Shown: positions 6,461 through 14,059, counted from the first letter of the stretch. The stretch: DNA of 54,622 nt from Pseudomonadota bacterium (GCA_018819135.1 JAHJQK010000202.1:1-54622); one strand, 5' to 3'. Translations and numbers: made by a program. The notes: generated from the sequence alone by a model not told the origin.

Positions 6461-8452
6461 ATGTGTATAAGGAAATTAAAAGTAGATTCCGCAAATAGAG
6501 TTAAAATAGAATTCATTAAATGGACCTCTATCATATTCGTTTCGTTCCTTTTTTGTGCCTGTGCCATAAAAGGTCAGTATTATACCCCACCATACCAAGG
6601 AGTAACTCCTAAAGAGAAAATATCTCTTTCCGTAGGTATTTATTTTAACCCCATTGTCATTGGCGCCGATTTACGGAACACCATTTGTTACGGACAAGAT
6701 AAGTTGTTTTATGTACCTTGCGGGAAAATTTTTGTTGACAAATCTATTCAAGCCTTCAATACCCTATTTCGCCGAGTCGAATTGATCGATTTACCTTCTT
6801 CATCAGATAGAATTGAGCAATTAAAATCCAGAAACCTTGACTTATTGGTTGAATTGAGCCTTCCAAGGCATGACCAGTTATACACTAAACCCATTTTTCT
6901 TTTTAACTGGCATTATTTTCATGCAGAGTATGAAATAAATGTCGTTTTTTATACGCCTGATTCCAAGAGGATTTGGGAAAGTAGAGCAAAAAATATAACT
7001 CCCGAAAAACTATTTATTTATTCAAAGGGTGGTCTCTTGGACATGTGCAACCAAGTATCAACAGCAATAGATGGCTGCCTATCGCAAATTATATCCAATC
7101 TGGCAATTTCCGATTTATTGGTTTCATCGATATTAAGAACAAAGGAAGGGATGACCAAGGCACCAGAGACATCTATTCCACTCAGTCCTGAAAAATCCAT
7201 TATTGAAAAGGAACCTATCAAGCCCTCATCATCATTTGCAGAACGGGCAAATACGGCCGACGAGCAAATTAAGGATTCAACGTCCGATGTTTTTCCTCAA
7301 AAATTAGTGGACGAGAATCCGAACTCCTTTGTCAAGAAGCCAAACGTCGGCGTTTATGTTATTAAAAACCTCAAGGACGAATTTGAAGTAGTATCGGTTG
7401 GAAAAAATTCACCGGCAGGTAAGGCAGGAGTGCAAATTGGGGATATTATCGAAAGCGTTGACAATTTGCGCTTTAGAGATCGGATGAGCCTATTCGAATA
7501 TTTCTATGAAAGAAAGAAACCAGGTGAATCCCTAAATGCTGTGCTAAGAAGGGGTGGGGAAATACTGCAAATAGTGGTCAAGCTTGAATCCAGTAATTTT
7601 CCTCGTGACCAGTATGCATTGCTTCAAGAGGTTGCAAAAGAAAACCCTGTAAATTTGGCAATTATAATTGGCAATATTAGCAATGTTTTTCTACAAGGCG
7701 TGCTCCTTGAACAATGGAAAAATGGAATGAAGTCAATAATAATTACCACTCTGGAAAATGATTTGCTGGGGTTTTTTAAATACGAGAAAGGTACTTCAAT
7801 CGTGGACCGGCACAATCTCGATAAAGCGGTCAATGAATTGGCATTGCAGCAAACGGGTTTGATAAAGAAAGAATCTCTTATTAAAGTGGGAGAAATGTTG
7901 GGCGCAACCCATCTTATTATAGTAGATTTTTCGCGATTTGGTTTAACCACAAAGGAGGCAAATGATGTACAAACACGCCGATTAATTGAGATAGAGTCTG
8001 GAAAGATATTAGCCAGTCTTTCCTTAAAAATCCCGGTTAAATTGGAATTTGAGTTAACACCTATTAGGCAGGATCTGATTAATTACGAATCAGAGATTAA
8101 AAAGATATCATCGTTGGAAATAGAAGCGATAGAGGCTTATTCTAATGTAACGGAGAAGAATTTTAAAGATGATTCTACTCTAAAAAATACATTAATATCA
8201 AAAGTTATTCCCATATATTCTGATTTTGCCGATAAACTCAGAAAAATATCTCCACAAACAGTAGAATTAAGAAATATCCATCAAAATTATATTGAAGGGG
8301 CAACCCTTCAATTAGAGGCGTTTAGGATTATAATAATGGGAATTGAAAAAGAAGACCGTTCGTTGATTCAAAGAGCAAGTGAAACCCTGGAACAAGGGAA
8401 AGACAAAATACACCAATGGCAGGAAGGGATGGCTACTATTTCCAGGAGATAA
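6461..8452 (+). CDS. Lipoprotein with PDZ and CsgG-like domains (element cargo)
   Basis: The start is ATG 6461, preceded by AAGGAG at 6446-6451; an upstream in-frame TTG is less likely. The 663-residue protein has a basic N-terminus, a hydrophobic stretch and a Cys-containing lipobox-like end (FLFCAC, near residue 33), so it is predicted to be an exported lipoprotein. Residues of about 295-375 form a PDZ domain (SPAGKAGVQIGDIIESVDN). The next 150 residues look like a CsgG/FlgT-type fold (VDRHNLDKAVNELAL, then GEMLGATHLIIVDFS, then RLIEIESGKILAS). The C-terminal 150 residues are helical and probably coiled. The combination is unusual, and it is cargo of the integrative element with a terminator in front and AT-richer base use than the chromosomal genes. 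Function unknown; an envelope or surface role is likely. Confidence 0.7.
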   Translation: MCIRKLKVDSANRVKIEFIKWTSIIFVSFLFCACAIKGQYYTPPYQGVTPKEKISLSVGIYFNPIVIGADLRNTICYGQDKLFYVPCGKIFVDKSIQAFNTLFRRVELIDLPSSSDRIEQLKSRNLDLLVELSLPRHDQLYTKPIFLFNWHYFHAEYEINVVFYTPDSKRIWESRAKNITPEKLFIYSKGGLLDMCNQVSTAIDGCLSQIISNLAISDLLVSSILRTKEGMTKAPETSIPLSPEKSIIEKEPIKPSSSFAERANTADEQIKDSTSDVFPQKLVDENPNSFVKKPNVGVYVIKNLKDEFEVVSVGKNSPAGKAGVQIGDIIESVDNLRFRDRMSLFEYFYERKKPGESLNAVLRRGGEILQIVVKLESSNFPRDQYALLQEVAKENPVNLAIIIGNISNVFLQGVLLEQWKNGMKSIIITTLENDLLGFFKYEKGTSIVDRHNLDKAVNELALQQTGLIKKESLIKVGEMLGATHLIIVDFSRFGLTTKEANDVQTRRLIEIESGKILASLSLKIPVKLEFELTPIRQDLINYESEIKKISSLEIEAIEAYSNVTEKNFKDDSTLKNTLISKVIPIYSDFADKLRKISPQTVELRNIHQNYIEGATLQLEAFRIIIMGIEKEDRSLIQRASETLEQGKDKIHQWQEGMATISRR

Positions 8453-8591
8453 AACGTTAGGTTTTAATTAAATCCATAGGCCATACTTATTTAACCATAA
8501 ATAGGGGATAGGCACTACAGGCCAACAAGGCTGATACTCCTACCAGCTTTCCCCATGGGCTTTAGGAAAACCACTGAGGGTGGTAATCGAA

Positions 8592-9398
8592 ATGGGAAGT
8601 GAAAAGAAAATAGAGTGGGATGATCAGTTAAAGAACCTTAAAGATTACATTAAAAAGAATCCACTAAAGAGAGTAAAGAAAAAGGTAAAGCAGAGAACTA
8701 AGAAAGATCCTATCACCGTTGAAGGCCCCATCGATGCCCCGCTCTCGAAAAAACAAGGATCATATTATCTCCATCATGAACTTAAAGACGTTAATTTAAA
8801 AGTAACAGCTACGCCAGAGGCATGGAGAAAATTGGAATTGTTTGTTCGTAAACACCCCAATTGGTTTGGATTATGTTTTCACTCTCATTTTGCGAATCCT
8901 GCGGTAATAACAATTAACGAAAAAAATAAACCAAGGGGCAAGCAAAAAGAAATATTCCATTTTGCCAATGATATTAAGAAATATGCGGGCACTTTATACC
9001 CTTTTTTGAAATATTGGTGTAATCAACCCTTGAAGGCATGGCCTGATTACCTTAGAAGGGTTTTAGAATCTGTCAAGAAGGGGGGGAACCTTGATAATCT
9101 CTATGTTGTTGACCTGAAATCTCAAAGAAAACTCGACCCCAAAGGATTAACCGCTTATCTTATAGACCAAGTGTTTAGAAACGGCGGTCAGAGCATTGGG
9201 TTGAAATCTTTTTTCGAGTTTGGTGATAGGGAGAGTATTGAAAACTTTTATATAACCTACATCCAGTCCGACAAGAGACCTTCAAAAATTCATACCCAAT
9301 TTATTAAAGACAAAACTCCTCAAGAGATAGCAGACCTCGCATATTCCCACCATCGCTTAAATTTCATCTTTCAGAGCCTCGGGGTTTTTAAACCCTAA
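8592..9398 (+). CDS. Unrecognised basic protein (element cargo)
   Basis: ATG 8592 is preferred over GTG 8580 because GAGGGTGG (8576-8583) sits at good spacing before it. The 268-residue product begins with a Lys-rich, probably disordered 45-residue segment (KNPLKRVKKKVKQRTKK), followed by a globular region containing HHELKDVNLKVT, FRKHP-like and CFHSHFANPAVIT segments, and an aromatic-rich C-terminal half. No signal peptide, membrane helix or known catalytic motif is apparent. It lies between the lipoprotein and the excisionase-like gene and shares their AT-rich style. I do not recognise a family. A nucleic-acid-binding role is possible from the basic tail but is speculative. Confidence 0.6.
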   Translation: MGSEKKIEWDDQLKNLKDYIKKNPLKRVKKKVKQRTKKDPITVEGPIDAPLSKKQGSYYLHHELKDVNLKVTATPEAWRKLELFVRKHPNWFGLCFHSHFANPAVITINEKNKPRGKQKEIFHFANDIKKYAGTLYPFLKYWCNQPLKAWPDYLRRVLESVKKGGNLDNLYVVDLKSQRKLDPKGLTAYLIDQVFRNGGQSIGLKSFFEFGDRESIENFYITYIQSDKRPSKIHTQFIKDKTPQEIADLAYSHHRLNFIFQSLGVFKP

Positions 9399-9497
9399 AT
9401 CTGCATTTATGCGATTTTAGAGTTATTTGCGGGCTACAACTTCCTGCTTAGAATGGCTTTATTATGCCAAAGAAAGCGTAAGCGGGAGGTGTTTGAA

Positions 9498-9686
9498 ATG
9501 CTGGCAACAATAAGCACTGCGGCTCGGGAGCTTGGATGTTCACCCGATCACATCAGGCGGATGATCAAAAGGGGTCGGTGGCCGTACTATCGTTTAGGGA
9601 AGAAAGCCCTTCGAGTTGATCCGGAGGAAATCAGGGCATTGGGAAGGTTAATCGCAGAGGGGGAGAAGAAGCGGGGCAAAAAGTGA
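9498..9686 (+). CDS. Excisionase-like HTH protein
   Basis: A 62-residue protein from ATG 9498 with GGGAGGTG at 9483-9490. It is a MerR/excisionase-type helix-turn-helix (STAARELGCSPDHIRRMIKRGRWPYYRLGKKALRVDPEEI). This matches the AlpA/Xis-like small DNA-binding proteins that control excision and replication genes of integrative elements. It lies 150 bp before the primase-helicase gene. It probably acts as recombination directionality factor or as an activator of the downstream genes. Which one cannot be told from sequence. Confidence 0.75.
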   Translation: MLATISTAARELGCSPDHIRRMIKRGRWPYYRLGKKALRVDPEEIRALGRLIAEGEKKRGKK

Positions 9687-9839
9687 GCGTGAATAGAGAA
9701 CGAGGACACCCTCCCGAGCATAACGGATTCATTCTCCAAAGAGTCTTGGAAAGTCCTTTGAGGAGGTACTGGGAACTTTGTGGCGCGCGGTCATTTGCCC
9801 TGACCACTTCCGGCCCGCAATGCCTTGCAGGGGGAGAAG

Positions 9840-11639
9840 ATGAAAGAGCAAGTCGAACAATTTTTCAAAAATGATTATTTCAGGTTTTATTCAAAATATC
9901 TTCCTCAACCCAAGAAAATAGGCGGCCAGGAATTTCAAGCACTCTGCCCCTTCCATGAAGACCGGAAGCCTTCCTTCAATTTTAATAATGAGAATGGAAC
10001 TTATTTTTGCCACGGTTGCGGAAAAAAAGGAAATGCCATTCATTTCTACGCGAAAATAAATTCCCTTGATGACCGAAGAGATTTTCCAAAAATCTTAAAG
10101 GGTATTTCCTCAGATTTTGGAATACCGTATGAAGAGCGGGAAAAGAAATTTATCGCAAGTTATGACTATACCGATGCGCAAGGAAAACTTCTTTTTCAGG
10201 TTTGCAGATTTGACCCGAAAGACTTTAGGCAAAGAAGACCGGATGGAAAAGGCGGGTGGATATGGGATTTAAAGGGTGTCCATACGGTCCTTTACAATTT
10301 GCCTAATATTTTAAAAGCCGAGGAAGTCTTAATTTGCGAAGGGGAAAAAGACGTTGAAACCTTGAAGGGTCTTGGTTTTACTGCAACGACTTCACCAATG
10401 GGTGCTAAAAAATGGCGCGACCATTACAACGAATTTTTAAAGGGGAAAGATTTAATCCTTATTCCCGACAACGACAACGAAGGCCGGGAGCATATGACCC
10501 AGGTAGGAGGTTCTTTAAATGGAACTGCAAGAAGCCTTAAATGGCTTAACCTTCCTGGGTTGCCTTCCAAAGGGGATGTTTCGGACTGGATAGCAAGCTT
10601 TCAAGACCCGGAAGAGGCCGTGGAACGCCTTTCCATCATGCTTGAAAACGCAAGCATCTATAATCCTCCAAAACAAAAAAGCTATGAAGACATAGTTTTG
10701 AATGTTAAGGAATTTAACCTTTTAGACTTTCCAGAAAAAAGAGAATATTTAAGACCTTTTCTAAAACAAGATTCAATCAATCTATTTTGCGGATGGCGTG
10801 GAGTAGGAAAGACCTGGTTTGCCTGGTCTATTTGCGATGCCATAACGAAGGGAGCCTCTTTCGGTCCTTGGGAGTGTAAGAACCCCGTTTCCTGTCTAAT
10901 TCTTGATGGCGAGATGCCGACCAGCGACTTGAAGGAACGCATGACACAATTAAGGATTGATTCAGACCGACCCGAACCCTTTTATATTTATTCGGACGCA
11001 TTGGCTAATCAATGGGGACTACCCCGCGCACACCTTGCAAGCGAAGCATGGAGAACGAAAATGGAATCCATTCTTAAAGCGAAACATATCAAGTTGTGGG
11101 TAGTCGATAATCTTGCTTCTCTCGCAAGTGGTCTTGAAGAAAATTCTAAGAAGGATTGGGACCCTATCAATCAATGGTTTTTGAATTTGCGTTTTCAAGG
11201 AATTTCCACGGTCATGCTACATCATGTTTCTAAAGATGGCGACCAAAGAGGAACGAGCGCAAGAGAAGATAACCTCGATTCTTCGGTCATCCTTAAAATT
11301 CCCCATGACTACACCCCAGAAGATGGTGCGCGTTTTATTTGCCATTTCAGCAAGGCCAGGGTTGCCACAAAAGACCTTTCTTTAATCGGAGATACCGAAT
11401 TTAAGATGATACAAAAAGACGGGTTAGTGGAGTGGATCTTCAGCGGGACCAGAAAGAAAAACAAGGTTGAAATCCTCAGGAATCTTTCAGAGGGTCTTTC
11501 CCAAAAGGAAATTGCCGAAGAGCTTGGAATCAGCAAGGGTCAGGTTTCAAAAATCCGAGGATGGCTCATTAAGGAAGAACACCTTACACCAAAGGACGGA
11601 TTGACCGCCAAGGGTGAAAGGTTTTTAGGTGGGAATTGA
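9840..11639 (+). CDS. Primase-helicase with CHC2 zinc finger, TOPRIM and RepA-like ATPase
   Basis: The start is ATG 9840, with GGGGAG at 9831-9836. The 599-residue protein has, in order, a DnaG-type zinc finger (CPFH near residue 36, then CHGCGKKGNA), a TOPRIM domain (LICEGEKDVETLKGLG, with the metal-binding PDNDNEG), and a RecA/RepA-type ATPase (GWRGVGKTW Walker A near residue 320, then LILDGEMP, then VVDNLASLASG, then HHVSKDGDQRGTS). A C-terminal HTH follows (SQKEIAEELGISKGQVSKI). Such fusions prime and unwind DNA at the origin of plasmids, satellites and integrative elements. The immediately downstream iteron-like cluster is the natural candidate origin. The C-terminal HTH may recognise it. 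Confidence 0.88.
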   Translation: MKEQVEQFFKNDYFRFYSKYLPQPKKIGGQEFQALCPFHEDRKPSFNFNNENGTYFCHGCGKKGNAIHFYAKINSLDDRRDFPKILKGISSDFGIPYEEREKKFIASYDYTDAQGKLLFQVCRFDPKDFRQRRPDGKGGWIWDLKGVHTVLYNLPNILKAEEVLICEGEKDVETLKGLGFTATTSPMGAKKWRDHYNEFLKGKDLILIPDNDNEGREHMTQVGGSLNGTARSLKWLNLPGLPSKGDVSDWIASFQDPEEAVERLSIMLENASIYNPPKQKSYEDIVLNVKEFNLLDFPEKREYLRPFLKQDSINLFCGWRGVGKTWFAWSICDAITKGASFGPWECKNPVSCLILDGEMPTSDLKERMTQLRIDSDRPEPFYIYSDALANQWGLPRAHLASEAWRTKMESILKAKHIKLWVVDNLASLASGLEENSKKDWDPINQWFLNLRFQGISTVMLHHVSKDGDQRGTSAREDNLDSSVILKIPHDYTPEDGARFICHFSKARVATKDLSLIGDTEFKMIQKDGLVEWIFSGTRKKNKVEILRNLSEGLSQKEIAEELGISKGQVSKIRGWLIKEEHLTPKDGLTAKGERFLGGN

Positions 11640-11655
11640 GGGTCAATTTAACAAG

Positions 11656-11858
11656 GTTTCCTTTAAAAAGTTTCCAGTTTCCTCCCCCTACGGGGGGGTG
11701 GAGGAAACCAACTGGTCTTGATTATGAAAGTTTCCATCCTGAAATTTCCCAAGACCTTGATAGCAAAGGGGATTTTGAAATTTAGTTTCCAAAAGTTTCC
11801 ATGTTAGTTTCCTGGAAACTTAAAGTCAAAAGTTTCCATCAAATTTTGAGTAGGAAAC
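11656..11858. repeat. Iteron-like cluster of GTTTCC, candidate element origin
   Basis: Within 203 bp the hexamer GTTTCC occurs eight times on the + strand (starts 11656, 11670, 11677, 11730, 11785, 11795, 11807, 11832) and three times inverted (11703, 11814, 11853), often extended to AAGTTTCCAT. Copies at 11807 and 11814 form the near-palindrome AGTTTCCTGGAAACT. Copies at 11677 and 11703 flank a C-rich/G-rich hairpin (11677-11708). The 363-bp gap 11640-12002 has no gene. Directly reiterated sites beside a primase-helicase gene are characteristic of replication origins bound by the initiator. The origin role is inferred. Confidence 0.7.
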
Positions 11859-12002
11859 TCAAAAGAAGTAATCAAACAAGGCATGATCGAAAAGGGAACC
11901 CAAAATGAAGTATTCCCTTTGCATAATTTGCATAAAATATGGGGATGAAAGCCACGCACACGCTTTCAGGGAATTCTTCATCCTGAGCTTGGCTTATTAA
12001 TA

Positions 12003-12218
12003 ATGGAAGGTTGGGGAAAGGTAAAAAACATTGCGAAATATGCTGGCGTTTCGGAACGCACGGTTGAGGACTGGCTTAAAATGGGGCTGAAATATTGTCA
12101 ATTACCTTCAGGGCTGAGGCTGATTAAGTTCGAGTGGGTGGATAGATTTTTGGAGGGCTTTTCTGATTCTTCAAACCAGGTTGACCGGATTGTGGATGAG
12201 GTCATGGCTAAAGTGTAA
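12003..12218 (+). CDS. Small HTH DNA-binding protein
   Basis: A 71-residue protein from ATG 12003. Residues 8-45 form a helix-turn-helix with a wing (VKNIAKYAGVSERTVEDWLKMGLKY, then SGLRLIKFEWVDRFL), again of the excisionase/AlpA type. The tail NQVDRIVDEVMAKV is helical. It lies between the iteron cluster and the RHH gene. A hairpin at about 12208-12235 overlaps its stop and may terminate it. It could be a second directionality factor or replication regulator. Its partner in the element is the 62-residue HTH protein at 9498. Confidence 0.65.
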   Translation: MEGWGKVKNIAKYAGVSERTVEDWLKMGLKYCQLPSGLRLIKFEWVDRFLEGFSDSSNQVDRIVDEVMAKV

Positions 12219-12281
12219 CCCTCTCACTTTTAGCCTTTTAGTGGCCTTCCCAGCAAATTTTTTCAAAAATGGAGAAAAAAT

Positions 12282-12299
12282 AACAATATAGATATTGTT
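12282..12299. promoter_or_regulatory. 18-bp palindrome, likely operator
   Basis: AACAATATAGATATTGTT is a perfect inverted repeat with 8-bp arms and a 2-bp centre. It lies 11 bp upstream of the -35 box of the promoter in front of the RHH/integrase genes. It is a good binding site for a dimeric repressor, plausibly the RHH protein or one of the HTH proteins. The binding protein is inferred. Confidence 0.6.
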
Positions 12300-12309
12300 T
12301 TAACCATAC

Positions 12310-12339
12310 TTGGCACGATCCTTTCACTTTATCTATTAT
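12310..12339 (+). promoter_or_regulatory. Sigma-70-like promoter for the RHH and integrase genes
   Basis: TTGGCA (12310-12315) and TATTAT (12334-12339) are separated by 18 bp and lie 37 bp before the RHH start. The adjacent palindrome suggests control of integrase expression. Confidence 0.5.
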
Positions 12340-12375
12340 AGAGGGTTTAAAAATTTCACTTGGAGAGCTTGAAAC

Positions 12376-12549
12376 ATGGGAAAGAAAAGGATGACCTTTT
12401 GGATGGATGATAAGCAGATTGTAGAACTCAAGATCCTATCCCTCGCTACCAGGATCAAGCAGGCTGATTTTATCCGGGAGGGGATTGATATGGTCTTGAG
12501 CAAATACCAGAAGGAGATTAAGAAGGCCCAAAAGAAAGGAGGTGAATAG
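12376..12549 (+). CDS. Ribbon-helix-helix (Arc/CopG-type) small regulator
   Basis: A 57-residue protein, starting at ATG 12376 with GGAG 14 bases upstream and ending at TAG 12547-12549. The layout is a short basic beta strand (KKRMTFWMDDKQ), then two helices around SLATRIKQADFIREGIDMVL, the ribbon-helix-helix pattern of Arc/CopG/MetJ-type dimeric repressors. It sits directly behind the promoter with the 18-bp palindrome and 108 bp before the integrase. The obvious hypothesis is autoregulation and control of integrase. Confidence 0.65.
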   Translation: MGKKRMTFWMDDKQIVELKILSLATRIKQADFIREGIDMVLSKYQKEIKKAQKKGGE

Positions 12550-12657
12550 GCTGGTAATCGTTAGGGGCAGCGCCATGCGCAGGCGTTGGGGAAGGCACAA
12601 CCTCCGACCTTCCCCTTGCCCTTTGAGAACCAAAAGGAGGAAGGAGGAAATGAAGTC

Positions 12658-13905
12658 ATGGGAGTAGTGGTCAGAGAAAAAAAGCCGGGTGAATGGTGGG
12701 TCTTTGTCCATCATCACAAGAAGCGAACTTCAAGAAAGGTGGGAACGGACGAAAAGGCCGCCCTGGAGGTTGCCAGGAAGATTGAGGCTAAGCTGGTTCT
12801 GGAGGACTTTAACCTTGCTAAGAAAGAGGCGACACCCACGTTCAAGGAATACGCCGAGAAATGGTTAGCAACCTACGTTAAGGAAATAAGACGTCTTTCG
12901 ACCTACCAGCGGTATCAAGATTTATTGGTCAGATACGCCTATCCCGAAATTGGGAAAATACCCATCGATAAAATCACGCGGGGGAATGTCCGAGACCTTC
13001 TCCTCAAGCTGAATAAGAAGGGACTTTCAAGAAGCACCATTTCTTTGATGAAAGATGCTGTCAGTGGCCCCTTATCCTATGCAATAGACGCGGAATTAAT
13101 TACCGTCAATCCTACGACTGGCGTGCTCAAGGCCCTCCATATTGAAGCCGATAAGAGAGGGCACCTTGACCCACTCACCCATGAAGAGGTTACTCTATTC
13201 CTTCGAACCTGCATGAAGCATTCCCCGGAGCATTACCCGTTTTTCCTTTGCGCCTTCCGGACTGGAATGAGGTTAGGGGAACTTCTCGCGCTCCAATGGG
13301 CAGATGTAGACTGGAACGGGAAATTTATCGAAGTGAAGCGGTCCTATAAGCTGGGAAGGCTATCCCCTACCAAAACAGGGAAAGCCCGGCGCGTTGATAT
13401 GTCAGATCAGTTAATTGAAAGTCTCCGCGCTCTGCTGACCGTCAGGAAGAGGGAAGGCTTTCAGATGGGCTTAGGAGAGGCCGTAGAGGGCCTTTTTTAC
13501 CGGCAAGGCGCACCGATGGAGCAGAATTACATTCGGCGGGTGTTTAAACGGGTCTTAGAGAAGGCCGGACTTCGGGAAATCCGGTTTCATGATATCCGGC
13601 ACACTTTTGCCAGCTTGCTTTTGAGCGATGGAGCAAGCCCCGTTTACGTTAAAGAACAGATGGGACATTCCAGCATTCAGATGACCGTGGACATTTATGG
13701 ACACCTGATTCCAAGCAGTAATAGGGGGGCTGTCAATGGCCTTGATAAGCCCTTTAGCATGATTTCAAACCCGCACCCCAACGCACCCCAGGCGCACCCT
13801 GCGGAAATGAAAAAGGCGCAACTTAGTGAAATTGCGCCCCTTTCTAAAACTTGGTGCCGAAGAGGGGACTCGAACCCCTACGTGGGAACCCACACTAGAC
13901 CCTGA
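12658..13905 (+). CDS. Tyrosine site-specific integrase
   Basis: ATG 12658 has AAGGAGG at 12640-12646; the longer frame to 12586 is not needed. The 415-residue protein has an N-terminal arm-binding segment, a SAM-like core-binding domain (TFKEYAEKWLA onwards), and a catalytic domain with Arg in FRTGMRLGE, Lys in PTKTGKARR, HxxR in RFHDIRHTFAS, His in MGHSSIQMT and the Tyr nucleophile in VDIYGHL. The last 40 residues are encoded by the attachment region itself (SKTWCRRGDSNP), so the C-terminus reads into antisense tRNA-Leu. The gene therefore changes its 3' end on integration or excision. It drives integration at tRNA-Leu. Confidence 0.93.
   Translation: MGVVVREKKPGEWWVFVHHHKKRTSRKVGTDEKAALEVARKIEAKLVLEDFNLAKKEATPTFKEYAEKWLATYVKEIRRLSTYQRYQDLLVRYAYPEIGKIPIDKITRGNVRDLLLKLNKKGLSRSTISLMKDAVSGPLSYAIDAELITVNPTTGVLKALHIEADKRGHLDPLTHEEVTLFLRTCMKHSPEHYPFFLCAFRTGMRLGELLALQWADVDWNGKFIEVKRSYKLGRLSPTKTGKARRVDMSDQLIESLRALLTVRKREGFQMGLGEAVEGLFYRQGAPMEQNYIRRVFKRVLEKAGLREIRFHDIRHTFASLLLSDGASPVYVKEQMGHSSIQMTVDIYGHLIPSSNRGAVNGLDKPFSMISNPHPNAPQAHPAEMKKAQLSEIAPLSKTWCRRGDSNPYVGTHTRP
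13773..13799. promoter_or_regulatory. Right arm-type integrase binding sites (three GCACCC repeats)
   Basis: GCACCC occurs at 13773-13778, 13783-13788 and 13794-13799, spaced 10 and 11 bp, so all are on one DNA face. They lie inside the integrase 3' coding region, about 40 bp from the attR core. Two matching copies lie at the left end (5565, 5576). Confidence 0.55.
13808..13838 (-). terminator. tRNA-Leu terminator supplied by the element
   Basis: On the minus strand, GGCGCAA (13832-13838) and TTGCGCC (13815-13821) form a stem with a 10-base loop, followed by TTTTTC. It lies 14 bp past the tRNA CCA end. A sister copy with a different loop lies outside attL, so the element appears to bring a replacement terminator along with the replacement tRNA 3' end. 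Confidence 0.75.
13831..13871. other. attR: right attachment site in tRNA-Leu
   Basis: 41 bases identical to 5451-5491. The site covers the spacer between terminator and tRNA and the CCA end, acceptor strand and T-arm of tRNA-Leu, so integration keeps the tRNA intact. Confidence 0.92.
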
Positions 13906-13938
13906 ACCTAGCGCGTCTACCAGTTCCGCCACTTCGGC
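13852..13938 (-). tRNA. tRNA-Leu(CAG)
   Basis: 87 nt on the minus strand. The acceptor stem GCCGAAG pairs with CTTCGGC, discriminator A and an encoded CCA follow. The D-arm GGCGGAACTGGTAGACGCG and the long variable arm are typical of class II leucine tRNAs. The anticodon loop TTCAGGG gives anticodon CAG, decoding CUG. The T-arm contains GGTTCGAGTCC. It is the integration target of the 8.4-kb element. Confidence 0.95.
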
Positions 13939-13947
13939 ACATTAAGA

Positions 13948-13975
13948 AATATATTAAATACAAAATTACTGTTAA
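13948..13975 (-). promoter_or_regulatory. Promoter of tRNA-Leu
   Basis: On the minus strand, TTAACA (13970-13975) and TATATT (13948-13953) are 16 bp apart, with the -10 box 10 bp before the mature 5' end, as is usual for a tRNA gene. Confidence 0.55.
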
Positions 13976-14030
13976 ATCACCCCGTTGTCAAGATTTTTTT
14001 CCGCCTTTTCCTTTTTGCCCATTTTGTGGG

Positions 14031-14059
14031 TTGACAGATTTATACCCTTTGGCTATCAT
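14031..14059 (+). promoter_or_regulatory. Strong sigma-70-type promoter of mltD
   Basis: TTGACA (14031-14036) and TATCAT (14054-14059) are separated by exactly 17 bp. The predicted start lies about 30 bp before the proposed CTG initiation codon. It is divergent from the tRNA-Leu promoter. Confidence 0.75.

Larger units (their letters stand above)
5451..13871 (+). mobile_element. 8.4-kb integrative element in tRNA-Leu(CAG)
   Basis: The element is delimited by a 41-bp perfect direct repeat (5451-5491 and 13831-13871), the right copy overlapping the 3' half of tRNA-Leu. All genes are on the + strand: a TerS-like HTH protein, a PDZ/CsgG-like lipoprotein, an unknown protein, an excisionase-like HTH, a TOPRIM primase-helicase, an iteron-like cluster, a second small HTH, an RHH protein and a tyrosine integrase next to the tRNA. 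There are no capsid, tail or conjugation genes. The repeat-to-repeat unit is 8,380 bp. The content suggests an integrative element or phage satellite able to replicate after excision. The AT-richer cargo genes (6461-9398) point to acquisition from elsewhere. Confidence 0.9.

Noticed and set aside
9683..9874. 63-codon frame between the excisionase-like gene and the primase-helicase
   Set aside because: It overlaps the primase start by 35 bp, has GTG start with no clear binding site and no recognisable protein pattern. A real coupled small gene is not excluded.
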